Part shown: positions 1-8,458 of the stretch, one piece after another
Numbering within the stretch: the first letter of the stretch is position 1
Layout of the letters: every line of letters begins with the position of its first letter
Source of the DNA: Clostridia bacterium
Lineage (GTDB): Bacteria; Bacillota; Clostridia; TANB77; CAG-465
DNA length: 64,000 bases
Reading direction: 5' to 3'
NCBI GenBank assembly: GCA_028684095.1
Contig: JAQUGQ010000002.1
Span: 1-64,000, forward strand
Made by a program: the position numbers and the translations under genes
Notes under the pieces: model-generated
Databases searched by the model: none
Told to the model about the DNA's origin: nothing
The model's input: only the letters and a program-made list of their open reading frames with translations

Positions 1-311
1 AATTTTGCTGCATCTACTTCAGACATACTTGTTATATATTGTTTTATTGTTCCATCACCAGTACCAGTACCATCCCATACTCCTGCATCAAATGTTGCTG
101 AATCAAAAGAACTGTTTTGTAAATATTCATTTGCTATAGCAATTGCAAGTTCTGAATTATATTCCGCCACATTTGTTTTAAATGTGGCTTCATTTGCTGA
201 TTCTATTGGATTGTTATTTGCTAAGCTTAATATTACTGCTCCTGCTAATATTATTATAACTATTATTGTTATTACTAATACTATTAATGATATACCTTTT
301 TTTCTTTTCAT
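1..311 (-). CDS. Prepilin-like surface protein, 3' part outside the window
   Basis: Only about 103 N-terminal codons are inside the window; the C-terminus lies beyond base 1. The protein starts MKRKKGISLIVLV, followed by one long hydrophobic helix (residues about 7-31), then SLANNNPIESANEATF. This is the basic-leader, Gly, hydrophobic-helix layout of type IV prepilins, but the usual Glu at +5 after the Gly is a Val. The visible part closely matches the N-termini of the proteins at 6698-7930 and 8459-10819, so it probably carries the same kind of lectin/FGE-like C-terminal domain (inference). The start is ATG at 309-311, behind an AGAGGGG ribosome binding site. It has the best promoter of the three paralogues (378-406). 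Confidence 0.8.
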   Translation of the reverse strand, partial: MKRKKGISLIVLVITIIVIIILAGAVILSLANNNPIESANEATFKTNVAEYNSELAIAIANEYLQNSSFDSATFDAGVWDGTGTGDGTIKQYITSMSEVDAAK

Positions 312-345
312 TTTAATATATCCCCTCTTTCTACTGAATAAATAT

Positions 346-406
346 GTTAATTTCAAAATAAATTAACTATCAATTTAATTATATAGTTAATTTATTTTAT
401 TGTCAA
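346..406 (-). promoter_or_regulatory. Promoter and 5' leader hairpin of prepilin-like gene copy 1
   Basis: On the minus strand, TTGACA (401-406), a 17 bp spacer and TATAAT (378-383) form a consensus sigma-A promoter. The predicted transcript starts near 371 and opens with a hairpin whose arms are GTTAATT and AATTAAC (346-352 and 361-367). The same hairpin occurs in the other two paralogues with GCTAATT/AATTAGC arms, a compensatory base-pair change. Confidence 0.75.
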
Positions 407-448
407 TATATATATAAATTTTTTGTAATATTTTGTTTTATATTCAAA

Positions 449-1600
449 TTATTTTAATCTTCTAAATATTGTTGTAATTACTATTCCTACTGATAATATA
501 CATAATGCTACTGACAACGTATAACCAACTGTTGGTATTTCAACAATTATAGTTAATCCTAAAAACAAGAAAAATGCTAATAGTAATTTATACCAATTTC
601 CTTTTACTTTATCACTATATTTATCCATGATATATTCACTCATTACAGATCCTACAATAAATGTTGATAGCATAAATGCTGAAATCATAAATGAACCATA
701 TATTATTACCATAGGAACTGTAATTATCCCCAATCCTATTGCAATTAATATGAAAAATGCTATTATTATTAAAGGAAATAATAATATACTAGCAAATCCT
801 GATAAAAGAGTAGTTTTTTTATAAGTTTTCACTTTGTTTAAAGTATTTTTAATTATATTTGTTTTATTTGAAATTAATAAATATAACAAAGCAAATATCA
901 TAGATAATCTGATTATTTCCCATATATCAAATGTAAATGTATCATTTGTGTTTTCAACTAATATAACCATTGCGTTTGGATATTTATCACTTATATCAAT
1001 GCTATTATGTGAACTAATATATATATTACCTTGAATTTTTGAATCTTCATTTAATGTAATACTACCAATATTAGCCCTAAAATCTTTAGTTATATTTCCA
1101 TTTAAATCAACTTTATCAATTGTACCTAACAGATTTCCTTCAATACTTCCTAATAATTCTAATTTTGCTGCACTACACAATAAATCTTCTTTAATAACTG
1201 CATTTTCAGAAATTGTTATATTTTCAGAAATTATTATCATAGATTTTTCTATTGTACCTTCAATTATAACAGTTGGTGCTAATATTATGCCATATTCCAT
1301 ATTGCCAGTTACTCTTACGGTATCAGATGAAGCAAGTGTCTGTATACCCTTTAAATTATTTAAAACACTTATACTCTCCTGTGCATAAGAAACTCCAGAT
1401 TTATTTATATCTTTGTCCATTATCATTCTAGCAGAACTCATTCTTATAAATGGTAAATTAATATCATCATTATCACTAAACTTATATACATTCTCTGTAT
1501 ATTCTACATCTAATATTCCTATACTGCTGGTAGCATATATTCCAGATATACTAATTAATATAATCATAACTGTTATTAGACTAGTTGCTAATTTATTCAT
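449..1600 (-). CDS. Membrane protein with bactofilin-like beta-helix region
   Basis: The N-terminus has a signal-peptide-like or membrane-anchor helix (about residues 5-24). Residues about 90-215 are a run of short repeating strands (for example VIIEGTIEKSMIIISENITISENAVIKED, here described by its V/I-x-G/E rhythm) typical of polymer-forming bactofilin-like beta-helices. The last ~160 residues contain about five or six hydrophobic helices. This topology, an extracytoplasmic beta-helix on a polytopic membrane domain, is common in Clostridia, but the role is unknown; cell-shape or envelope scaffolding is only an inference. An in-frame GTG exists nine bases upstream (1609), but the ATG at 1600 is better placed behind the GGGGTG binding site. 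It lies downstream of gpr, separated by a strong terminator, so it is probably expressed separately. Confidence 0.6.
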   Translation of the reverse strand: MNKLATSLITVMIILISISGIYATSSIGILDVEYTENVYKFSDNDDINLPFIRMSSARMIMDKDINKSGVSYAQESISVLNNLKGIQTLASSDTVRVTGNMEYGIILAPTVIIEGTIEKSMIIISENITISENAVIKEDLLCSAAKLELLGSIEGNLLGTIDKVDLNGNITKDFRANIGSITLNEDSKIQGNIYISSHNSIDISDKYPNAMVILVENTNDTFTFDIWEIIRLSMIFALLYLLISNKTNIIKNTLNKVKTYKKTTLLSGFASILLFPLIIIAFFILIAIGLGIITVPMVIIYGSFMISAFMLSTFIVGSVMSEYIMDKYSDKVKGNWYKLLLAFFLFLGLTIIVEIPTVGYTLSVALCILSVGIVITTIFRRLK

Positions 1601-1774
1601 TAAAAACACCCCAATACTATTCTACTTAATCAAATAAATTTAAAAATATATATTAACTATTTTAATATCTTTTTAAAATTTAATCTGATTTTAAGTAGTA
1701 CCATTATATCATTTGTTAAATGAATATACAATAATTTATATATTTATTTAGATAAAATTTAGTGTTTTAATATA

Positions 1775-1822
1775 AAAAAAGATAAAGTATATGTTTTTTT
1801 ATACATATACTTTATCTTTTTT
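1775..1822. terminator. Bidirectional intrinsic terminator after gpr
   Basis: A perfect 19-bp stem (arms 1775-1793 and 1804-1822) with a 10-base loop, A-rich on the left and T-rich on the right. It ends gpr, which reads leftward. Confidence 0.85.
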
Positions 1823-1852
1823 ATATAATATCTTAATTAAATTTAGTTTGTT

Positions 1853-2818
1853 TTAAATTCTTGATATAGAATTTATACTACTTGCTAATACCTCTGACAT
1901 TTTATCTATTATCTCATCGATTTCTTTAGGAGTTACTATATAATTTTCGGCATCCAAAGTGTTTGCAATCATACTATATCTATTATCTTCATTTAACAAA
2001 CTAAATATACTGTTACTATGTTTATCATTGATATTCTCATTATTGAATTTATCTATTTCTTTTTTGCTGTTTTCAAGCAATTTATCTATAGCTTCATTTG
2101 TAATTGTAGCCATATCGACAACTGTAGGTACACCTATTGCAATTACAGGTATTTTTAATGTATCCTGATTTATACCTACTCTTTTATTTTTTACTCCCGC
2201 ACCTGGAACAATACCCATATTACTAAGTTGTATACTTTTACCAACCCTGTGTACGCTTTGTGATGCTAAACTATCTATTACAATAACTATATCTGGCTTT
2301 ACTTTTTTTGTTACACTTTCAATAATTTCAGAAGTTTCTATACCTGTTGTACCCAATACTCCCGGTGATATAGCACTCACTTCTCGTGTATTAATATCTA
2401 CATATTCCTTAGCAAATTTTAATAAATGTCTTGTTATATCTAAGTATTTAACTACTTTTGGACCTAATGCATCTGGAGTAACATACATGTTTCCAAGTCC
2501 AACTACCATTATAGATTTATGATCATCTTTTACAAGTAGTTTTATTTGCTCTGCTACTTTTGATATAAGAATTTGTTTTTCATCTTCTGATAAATACTCT
2601 ATATTTAAAGATTCAATAGTAATATATGTACCCATTTTTTTAGACAAAGCTTTTTCTCCATTTTCATTTGTAATATCAACCGTAGTGACTTTTACATTAT
2701 CAATATCAGTTGATTTTACAATTACACCATCTATTTCACTTAAATTATGCACTCTCTTATATATATCAATTCTCTCATCTGCCATATCTGTTCTAAAATT
2801 TAAATAGCTTTTATTCAT
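1853..2818 (-). CDS. gpr: Germination protease GPR (SASP-degrading endopeptidase)
   Basis: GPR is the atypical aspartic protease (MEROPS A25) that degrades small acid-soluble DNA-binding proteins at spore germination. It is made as a zymogen in the forespore and trims its own N-terminus. The sequence shows the pro-region/processing motif FRTDMADE near residues 8-15, the GLGN..VTPDALGP motif with an Asp near residue 116, and VIDSLAS with an Asp near residue 182; these match the two catalytic aspartates of the family. Length is 321 aa, slightly short of the usual 330-370. GTG and ATG codons lie just upstream in frame (2827, 2824), but ATG at 2818 is spaced correctly from AGG(TGATG). It is divergent from the M14 peptidase gene. 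Confidence 0.93.
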   Translation of the reverse strand: MNKSYLNFRTDMADERIDIYKRVHNLSEIDGVIVKSTDIDNVKVTTVDITNENGEKALSKKMGTYITIESLNIEYLSEDEKQILISKVAEQIKLLVKDDHKSIMVVGLGNMYVTPDALGPKVVKYLDITRHLLKFAKEYVDINTREVSAISPGVLGTTGIETSEIIESVTKKVKPDIVIVIDSLASQSVHRVGKSIQLSNMGIVPGAGVKNKRVGINQDTLKIPVIAIGVPTVVDMATITNEAIDKLLENSKKEIDKFNNENINDKHSNSIFSLLNEDNRYSMIANTLDAENYIVTPKEIDEIIDKMSEVLASSINSISRI

Positions 2819-2919
2819 TAACATCACCTATACATATTATATCAATATGAATGTTTTTTATTCAATATATCATAATATACATATCTCAACATATATATAT
2901 TATTAGGTGAATTTCACAA

Positions 2920-4050
2920 ATGTTTTTAAATAAATATATTTTATCGTATAATGATGTAATTTATAGATTAGATAAATTATGTAAAAATTACAGTAATATA
3001 ATAATCAAAAAAGAACCAATAGGATATACTTCTTTTGGTTTTCCTATTGACTATTACAAAATTGGTAATGGTAGTAAAGATGTTGTTTTGATTGCTGCAA
3101 CCCATGGTTGTGAACTAGTTACAATTACATTCTTATTAGAGTTTGTATATACCATTATCAAAAAAAACGATAAATATAGTAAATACCTTAATAAATATTC
3201 TTTTCATATTATACCAATTTTAAACCCTGAGGGATATATAATATCTTCAAGTAATGTTCTAAATAACATAAAAAATATGGATCTCATTTCATTACAAAAC
3301 TATTGTAAAAAATATGTTGAATTGTATGAACAAGATGATTTAAATGCCGAAAAGGAACTAAAATGTGAAAAATTATATAAAAATCTAATGACAATATCTT
3401 CTGAATTTATTGCATATTCTAATTTAAGATATAATGTAGATAAAATATTAGCAGAATGTAAATTAGATAATAGAGTTTTGCCAATTTGGTCGTCAAATGG
3501 TATGGGAATAGATATAAATGCAAATTCTATACATGAATTTGAGAATATGAAAAATTTGAAAAATACAAGTAAATACGGTAGATTAAGGTACAATGATATA
3601 CCTGTAAATATACCTAGTCCACATGGGTATCCAGGAGATAATATATTCGATAAAAAATGTCCAGAAAATATAGCACTATATAATTTTATCAATAAAATAT
3701 ATAATAATAGAAATTTAAAGTTATTTATTTCATATCATTCAACTGGTGCAGAAATATACGGATATCCACAAATTAAACTTACAACTAATAATCAATTTAA
3801 TACCATTTTAAATGGATTAAATTATTATAGTGAATTAACAAATTATACTCCTATTAATGAAAATATTAAGTATGGTGTAATGGATTACTATAGAATAAGT
3901 TTAGAAAACACTGTTACATTAACAGTTGAATTATCTAAGATAAATGGAAATCCAATAGGACCCTTTTCCAACATACAAAGTTTAAACAAAGAATTTACTA
4001 ATAATATAAATTCTATATTCTATACTTTAGACTGCATTAGCAAGAAGTAA
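2920..4050 (+). CDS. M14-family zinc carboxypeptidase-like protein
   Basis: The zinc ligands of the M14 (carboxypeptidase A/gamma-D-Glu-meso-DAP peptidase) fold are visible: ATHGCE gives H62 and E65, and SYHSTG gives H273. The catalytic Glu is in LTVELS (E337). The GIDINANS segment (197-204) matches the substrate-binding 'G-x-D-x-N-R-N' loop, but the Arg is replaced by Ala. No signal peptide is evident, so it may act in the cytoplasm or mother cell. There is an insertion of about 70 residues (about 115-190) between the first ligand pair and the NANS loop. Because the gene is next to gpr, a role in spore or cell-wall peptide turnover is possible but unproven. The start follows AGGTGA with 9-base spacing. 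Confidence 0.8.
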   Translation: MFLNKYILSYNDVIYRLDKLCKNYSNIIIKKEPIGYTSFGFPIDYYKIGNGSKDVVLIAATHGCELVTITFLLEFVYTIIKKNDKYSKYLNKYSFHIIPILNPEGYIISSSNVLNNIKNMDLISLQNYCKKYVELYEQDDLNAEKELKCEKLYKNLMTISSEFIAYSNLRYNVDKILAECKLDNRVLPIWSSNGMGIDINANSIHEFENMKNLKNTSKYGRLRYNDIPVNIPSPHGYPGDNIFDKKCPENIALYNFINKIYNNRNLKLFISYHSTGAEIYGYPQIKLTTNNQFNTILNGLNYYSELTNYTPINENIKYGVMDYYRISLENTVTLTVELSKINGNPIGPFSNIQSLNKEFTNNINSIFYTLDCISKK

Positions 4051-4082
4051 TAAATATTTCTTGACTATTGTTTATATAAAGG

Positions 4083-4130
4083 CTAAAAAGTTGGAATACG
4101 CTATATATACCAACTTTTTAGTTTGTTTTT
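4083..4130. terminator. Bidirectional terminator between convergent genes
   Basis: Twelve-base perfect arms CTAAAAAGTTGG/CCAACTTTTTAG (4083-4094, 4110-4121), followed by a T-rich run. It serves the M14 peptidase gene on one side and holA on the other. Confidence 0.9.
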
Positions 4131-4131
4131 A

Positions 4132-5037
4132 TTACATCATACATATTATCTGCTTAAGTCCAATTTCAAAATCTATTTCACCAATTTTAGTTTTAGAATC
4201 ATATTTATCAAATTTATCAATTAACATTCTTAAATATTCTAAATTGTATTTATCTGATACTTTATTTAATTTTCCAAATGCAAATGGATGGATTTCCAAT
4301 ATACTGTTTATATCTTTAGTATTTTTTCCTTTTAAATATTTAATCATATATAGATATTTAATCTGCTTATATAACATTACTGATATCTTAATTACTGGTT
4401 CTTTTTGCTTAAGCAGTTCATCTAACATATCTATTGCTTTATGTTTATCTTTATTTACTGCAAAATCAAGCATATCAAATATCTTAGAATTTAAAGTTTT
4501 AACACATATTTTATCTATAGTATCTTTAGAAACTATTTCTCCAGTATTTAAAAATGCAACTAGTTTTTTTAGTTCATTAATATTATTACTTTTATCTTCA
4601 CCACATATATCAGCCATATACTGGGCATTATCGTATGATATACTTAGTTTATACATTTTAAGAGTATTTATCATATAACTTACCATATCTTTATTGTTTA
4701 AATGTTTAAACTCTTTAACGTCAATACTTTTAGATAACTCTTTATATTCAGTTGTTCTTTTGTCAATATTATCTTCAATTATTAAGTAAATATCTTCTTT
4801 ATCACAATTTAGAATTAACTTCTTTATATCAAACTTTAAATTTGTATCTTTAATTATAATTAATTTATTTTGTCCGAAAAAAGTTACAGTAGATGCTATT
4901 GATTCTAGTTCATTTATATTTTCTTTTGTTATATAAAATAGATTGACACCTGTTTTAAGTTTGTCAAACTTAGATTTAATTTTGTCTACAAATTTGTATA
5001 AATCATATTTTTCTTCACCATATAATAAATATATCAT
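4132..5037 (-). CDS. holA: DNA polymerase III delta subunit
   Basis: This is the clamp-loader delta subunit, which opens the beta clamp. The N-terminus YLLYGEEKYDLYKFVDKI and the blocks ASTVTFFGQNKLIIIKD, LEHLN-like hinge and IGEIDFEIGLKQI at the C-terminus match the HolA family. Length is about 301 aa (family about 330-345, so slightly short). An upstream in-frame GTG (5046) lies inside the GAGGAAGTG binding site, so ATG at 5037 is preferred. It is six bases or more downstream of trmFO in the same direction, suggesting cotranscription. Confidence 0.88.
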   Translation of the reverse strand: MIYLLYGEEKYDLYKFVDKIKSKFDKLKTGVNLFYITKENINELESIASTVTFFGQNKLIIIKDTNLKFDIKKLILNCDKEDIYLIIEDNIDKRTTEYKELSKSIDVKEFKHLNNKDMVSYMINTLKMYKLSISYDNAQYMADICGEDKSNNINELKKLVAFLNTGEIVSKDTIDKICVKTLNSKIFDMLDFAVNKDKHKAIDMLDELLKQKEPVIKISVMLYKQIKYLYMIKYLKGKNTKDINSILEIHPFAFGKLNKVSDKYNLEYLRMLIDKFDKYDSKTKIGEIDFEIGLKQIICMM

Positions 5038-5051
5038 AATTTTCACTTCCT

Positions 5052-6386
5052 CTATTTTATATAATTTAATTGTTCTCTTAGCTCAGCTACACTTTGTATT
5101 GATCTATCAGCAAACATTGTATACTTAACTTTTTTATCTCTTATCTTACCTTTTATTTCTAATGGTTTTAAAATACCAAAGTTTGCATTCATAGGTTGAA
5201 AATTTTTATTCTCTGTACTTACATGATTTGCTAAACTACCTAACATCGTATCATCTGGAAATTCTATACTATTTCCTTTTAATTTAGATATTATACTCAT
5301 AGCTACCATCATTCCTGAGGCACTACTTTCTACATATCCTTCAACTCCAGATATTTGACCAGCAAAATATATATTATTTTTGTTTTTCATACAAAAATTA
5401 TTATCTAATATTCTACTTGAGTTTATATATGTGTTTTTATGCATTACTCCATATCTTAAAAATTTAGCATTTTCTAAACCTGGTATCTTTTTAAATACTC
5501 TATCTTGTTCAGAAAACTTTAAACTTGTTTGAAATCCAACTAAATTATATGCTGTTTTATTAACATTTTCTGATCTAAGTTGTACTACAGCATAATTTTT
5601 TTCTCCAGTTTTTGGATTATTTAATCCAACTGGTTTAAGCATTCCAAAAGTTAATGTTTTCTCACCTCTTTTGGCCATTTCTTCAATAGGCATACATCCT
5701 TCAAAAAGTAATAATTTATCAAACTCATGTCTATTAGCTGACTCTGCAGTTATTAAATTGTTATAGAAGTTCATATATTCTTCTTTGTTCATAGGTAAGT
5801 TTATATAATCGCCTTCACCTTCACCATATCTATCTAAACTATATGCTATATCATAATTAATACTATCTGCTTCTATTATCGGAGCTGCCGCATCATAAAA
5901 ATACAAACTATCAACCCCTACTAATTCTCTTATATCCTGTGATAACTTATCTGTTGTAAGTGGTCCTGTAGCAATTACTGTTATAGTATCATCACTTAAA
6001 ACTTCATTTAAATTAGATATTTCTTTATATATTACTGATATATTATTGTTATTTTTTATTACATTAGTTATATATTCCGAAAATTTATCTCTATCTACAG
6101 CTAAAGCTTGACCAGCTTCTACTCTTGTTTTATATGCTGCTTCAATTATTAAACTATCAAATACACTCATTTCCTTTTTCAATAATCCACAAGCATTTGT
6201 TATATTATCAGATTTTAAAGAATTACTGCATACAAGTTCTGAAAAATCATTACTCTTATGTGCTTCTGACCTATTATGTGGCTTCATTTCATATAAATTA
6301 ACTTTTATATTATTTTTTGCAAGCATATATGCACATTCACAACCAGCGAGACCTGCACCTATTATATTTACTGTTATATTTTTCAT
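5052..6386 (-). CDS. trmFO: tRNA U54 C5-methyltransferase TrmFO (folate/FAD dependent)
   Basis: TrmFO makes ribothymidine at tRNA position 54, using methylenetetrahydrofolate and FADH2. The FAD-binding glycine motif is at the N-terminus (NIIGAGLAGCECA, residues about 5-17). The two catalytic cysteines are recognisable in ELVCSNSLKS and in FEGCMPIEEM. Length of 444 aa fits the family (about 435-450). The open frame extends 19 codons further upstream, but ATG at 6386 has the AAAGGATG binding site seven bases away, and the promoter at 6415-6443 lies inside that extension. holA follows within 15 bases. Confidence 0.95.
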   Translation of the reverse strand: MKNITVNIIGAGLAGCECAYMLAKNNIKVNLYEMKPHNRSEAHKSNDFSELVCSNSLKSDNITNACGLLKKEMSVFDSLIIEAAYKTRVEAGQALAVDRDKFSEYITNVIKNNNNISVIYKEISNLNEVLSDDTITVIATGPLTTDKLSQDIRELVGVDSLYFYDAAAPIIEADSINYDIAYSLDRYGEGEGDYINLPMNKEEYMNFYNNLITAESANRHEFDKLLLFEGCMPIEEMAKRGEKTLTFGMLKPVGLNNPKTGEKNYAVVQLRSENVNKTAYNLVGFQTSLKFSEQDRVFKKIPGLENAKFLRYGVMHKNTYINSSRILDNNFCMKNKNNIYFAGQISGVEGYVESSASGMMVAMSIISKLKGNSIEFPDDTMLGSLANHVSTENKNFQPMNANFGILKPLEIKGKIRDKKVKYTMFADRSIQSVAELREQLNYIK

Positions 6387-6414
6387 TACTTCATCCTTTA
6401 CTTTAATTATATAT

Positions 6415-6443
6415 ATTATACAATACCTACAACTAAAATACAA
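6415..6443 (-). promoter_or_regulatory. Sigma-A promoter of trmFO-holA
   Basis: On the minus strand, TTGTAT (6438-6443), 17 bases, then TATAAT (6415-6420). The distance to the trmFO start is about 28 bases. Confidence 0.65.
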
Positions 6444-6592
6444 TCAAATTTTAACATAAATAATTAATAATCTAGAAGAAGTTATTTAAAATCAAAATAA
6501 ATAGAACATAAAACCTTTTAAAATATTACATATACATAGATTTCGCAAATTCACATTTTTATATAAACAATACAACAAAAATCACAAAGTAA
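6444..6592. other. Non-coding spacer without recognised content
   Basis: AT-rich spacer between the trmFO promoter and the terminator of the next gene. No ORF, repeat or structured RNA is evident by eye. Confidence 0.5.
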
Positions 6593-6626
6593 AACTGTGT
6601 AAATTAATTTCTTGAATTACACAGTT
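6593..6626 (-). terminator. Terminator of the prepilin-like gene copy 2
   Basis: Perfect 10-bp stem AACTGTGTAA/TTACACAGTT with a 14-base loop. On the minus strand it is followed by a T-rich tail. Confidence 0.85.
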
Positions 6627-6697
6627 AAATAAAAAATAAAATAATTATCTATTCAAACTTTTTTTGTTTTTATTTAAGTACATTTTATTAAAATTAA

Positions 6698-7930
6698 TTA
6701 TAATATATAAAGCACTACACGAAAAGATAAATCGATGTCAATACTACCAGGAGCATAACTACTACGAGATGATACCGAAAAAGTAATACCATTACCACTA
6801 CAGCCACCACTTCGAATTACACGTTCATCACTATAAATTTCATTTGTCCATTCCCACAAATTTCCTGCTAAATCATATATGTTTTTTGTTTTCCAATATT
6901 CACTGAATCCGGCTACTTGTGAACTAGAATATCCTGATACATTGGCTGGTGCTATTGAGTTAATATGATTACCCCATGTAGTACTATCTAATACACTCAT
7001 TTCTAAATTTTGAATCCATTTCATTACTGTATCCCATTGTATTCCTGTTAAAAGTCCACTTTTTACTTCAGTTGTATTATACATTAATTCTGCTTTTGTC
7101 TTTGAATCTATATAACTAATATTTCCCCATACTGTCATATTCTTTTTACTTACTAAAACATTAGATGCATTTCCTGCTTCATATCTTGCTATATAAAATC
7201 CACCATAATTTGTTACTTGATCTGTTTCATTTGTTATTCCTGCTGGTAACATATCATCTGTTGTATCTGAATATATCACTCCTGCTGTACACCATTTTGC
7301 ATATGGTACATTTGTTCCATCTACTGGTACCCATACAAATTGGTTACCACTTTCATCCTCTATTACAAGTCCATTATTCCAATCTGTTGGCCATACTGCT
7401 CCGTCATTTATTGCTTTAAATCCTTTTGGTATTATTGGATTATTATATGTTGCAGATTCTCCATTTACTGTTGTGTTTTCTGTTGCTATTACATTTACAC
7501 CTAATCCTAATTCTTCTGGAGGTGTTACACTTCCAGTTTCTATATTCATTTCTATAGCCCAATCTTTTTCTATTTGAACAATTCCAACATATACAAGCTT
7601 ACCGCTTTGTATTTCAAATTTTGCTGCATCTTTTGTAGTAATACTTGTTATATATTCTTTTGTTGTTCCTGTTTTATTACCTTCAGTTCCATCCCATATA
7701 CCTGCATTAAATGTAATTGAATCAAAGAAAATATTTTTCAACTTAATATCTGATAAAGCCATGTTAAGTTCTGAATTATATGTATCTACATTTGATTTAA
7801 ATTTCATTTCATTAGCTTTTGTTATTGGATTGCTATTTGCCAAACTTAATATTACTATTCCAGCTAAGATTATTATAATTATTATTGTTATTACTAATAC
7901 TATTAATGATATACCTTTATCTTTCTTCAT
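6698..7930 (-). CDS. Prepilin-like protein with C-terminal FGE/C-type-lectin-like domain
   Basis: The N-terminus MKKDKGISLIVLV plus one ~22-residue hydrophobic helix is prepilin-like, again without Glu at +5. Residues about 40-130 form a pilin-like alpha/beta region. From about residue 175 the protein resembles the formylglycine-generating-enzyme (sulfatase-modifying, C-type-lectin) fold: GNQFVWVPV, GGFYIARYEAG, IYDLAGNLWEWTNE, VIRSGG and the ending FRVVL. Such domains are binding scaffolds and, in other bacteria, targets of diversity-generating retroelements. The last ~45 codons use CGT/CGA for all four arginines, whereas the body uses AGA. An ATG at 7945 overlaps the GGAGG binding site, so ATG at 7930 is the start (410 aa). 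Predicted to be a surface appendage or tip protein (inference). Confidence 0.75.
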   Translation of the reverse strand: MKKDKGISLIVLVITIIIIIILAGIVILSLANSNPITKANEMKFKSNVDTYNSELNMALSDIKLKNIFFDSITFNAGIWDGTEGNKTGTTKEYITSITTKDAAKFEIQSGKLVYVGIVQIEKDWAIEMNIETGSVTPPEELGLGVNVIATENTTVNGESATYNNPIIPKGFKAINDGAVWPTDWNNGLVIEDESGNQFVWVPVDGTNVPYAKWCTAGVIYSDTTDDMLPAGITNETDQVTNYGGFYIARYEAGNASNVLVSKKNMTVWGNISYIDSKTKAELMYNTTEVKSGLLTGIQWDTVMKWIQNLEMSVLDSTTWGNHINSIAPANVSGYSSSQVAGFSEYWKTKNIYDLAGNLWEWTNEIYSDERVIRSGGCSGNGITFSVSSRSSYAPGSIDIDLSFRVVLYIL

Positions 7931-7964
7931 TTGAAATTCCTCCATTTTTCTTTTAAATAACTAT

Positions 7965-8002
7965 GCTAATTACATTATAAATTAGCTAATAATTCAATTA
8001 TA
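7965..8002 (-). promoter_or_regulatory. 5' leader hairpin and -10 element of prepilin-like gene copy 2
   Basis: TATAAT on the minus strand at 7997-8002, but no good -35 at 17 bases (AATGCT). The predicted 5' end carries the hairpin GCTAATT/AATTAGC (7965-7971, 7980-7986) shared with the other two copies. Confidence 0.55.
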
Positions 8003-8131
8003 TGATAAATGTATTTTTTAGCATTTTTCTATATTTTTTAACATTATTTTATATTTATAATTATTATGAGTTCATATCTTCTTTTTATTACAAATTTACT
8101 TCTAAATATCTTTAATATACTTATAATACAG

Positions 8132-8159
8132 AAAAGTTTAGCATTTCTACTAAACTTTT
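8132..8159 (-). terminator. Duplicated copy of the topA terminator
   Basis: Arms AAAAGTTTAGCA and TACTAAACTTTT around a TTTC loop. This is the same hairpin as at 11022-11049, with one stem base changed (G to A). It follows the topA remnant, just as the original follows topA. Confidence 0.75.
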
Positions 8160-8171
8160 TAAAACTTATAC

Positions 8172-8264
8172 CCATATTTACCTGATTTAATAACCATGTT
8201 TTTTCCACATAATTCACATGTTACTTCTGATACTTCTTCTTGTAACTTAACTCTCTCTATTTTA
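8172..8264 (-). pseudogene. Remnant of the topA 3' region (zinc-finger part)
   Basis: This 93-base stretch matches topA 11287-11379 with three mismatches by eye. On the minus strand it encodes [14 protein letters not shown], then [17 protein letters not shown], the segment leading into and covering part of the first TopA zinc ribbon. It has no upstream topA sequence and runs out of frame with any start. Its downstream flank (terminator hairpin and prepilin promoter region, about 7946-8160) also matches the flank of true topA (about 10836-11052). It is therefore one edge of a duplicated or inserted segment. Confidence 0.85.
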
Positions 8265-8458
8265 ATTAAGTTTTTCATCAGAATTTTTATCTACTGTACT
8301 TACAAAATATCCTTCAATCTATAAATTACCACCACATATGAAGAACAGATTGCTTAAATAAGGCAAATTTAGTTTAAGAATTTATCTTAATTCTATATTA
8401 ATCCTATTCTAGTCATTATATCTGTTTTAATTTTATAAGAGTAAAGAGCAGAGCACTA
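8265..8458. other. Intergenic stretch between topA remnant and next gene
   Basis: No ORF with a plausible binding site is visible. Sequence immediately left of the boundary is topA-derived; this part shows no clear match to topA and may be junction material of the duplication. Confidence 0.4.

Noticed and set aside
4132-5037. Frameshift or truncation of holA
   Set aside because: Slightly short, but N- and C-terminal family motifs are intact and in one frame.
7165-7419. Plus-strand open frame rich in H and L opposite the prepilin-like gene
   Set aside because: Antisense shadow: no binding site, and the minus strand encodes a clear domain. The H/L bias comes from the complement of AT-rich codons.
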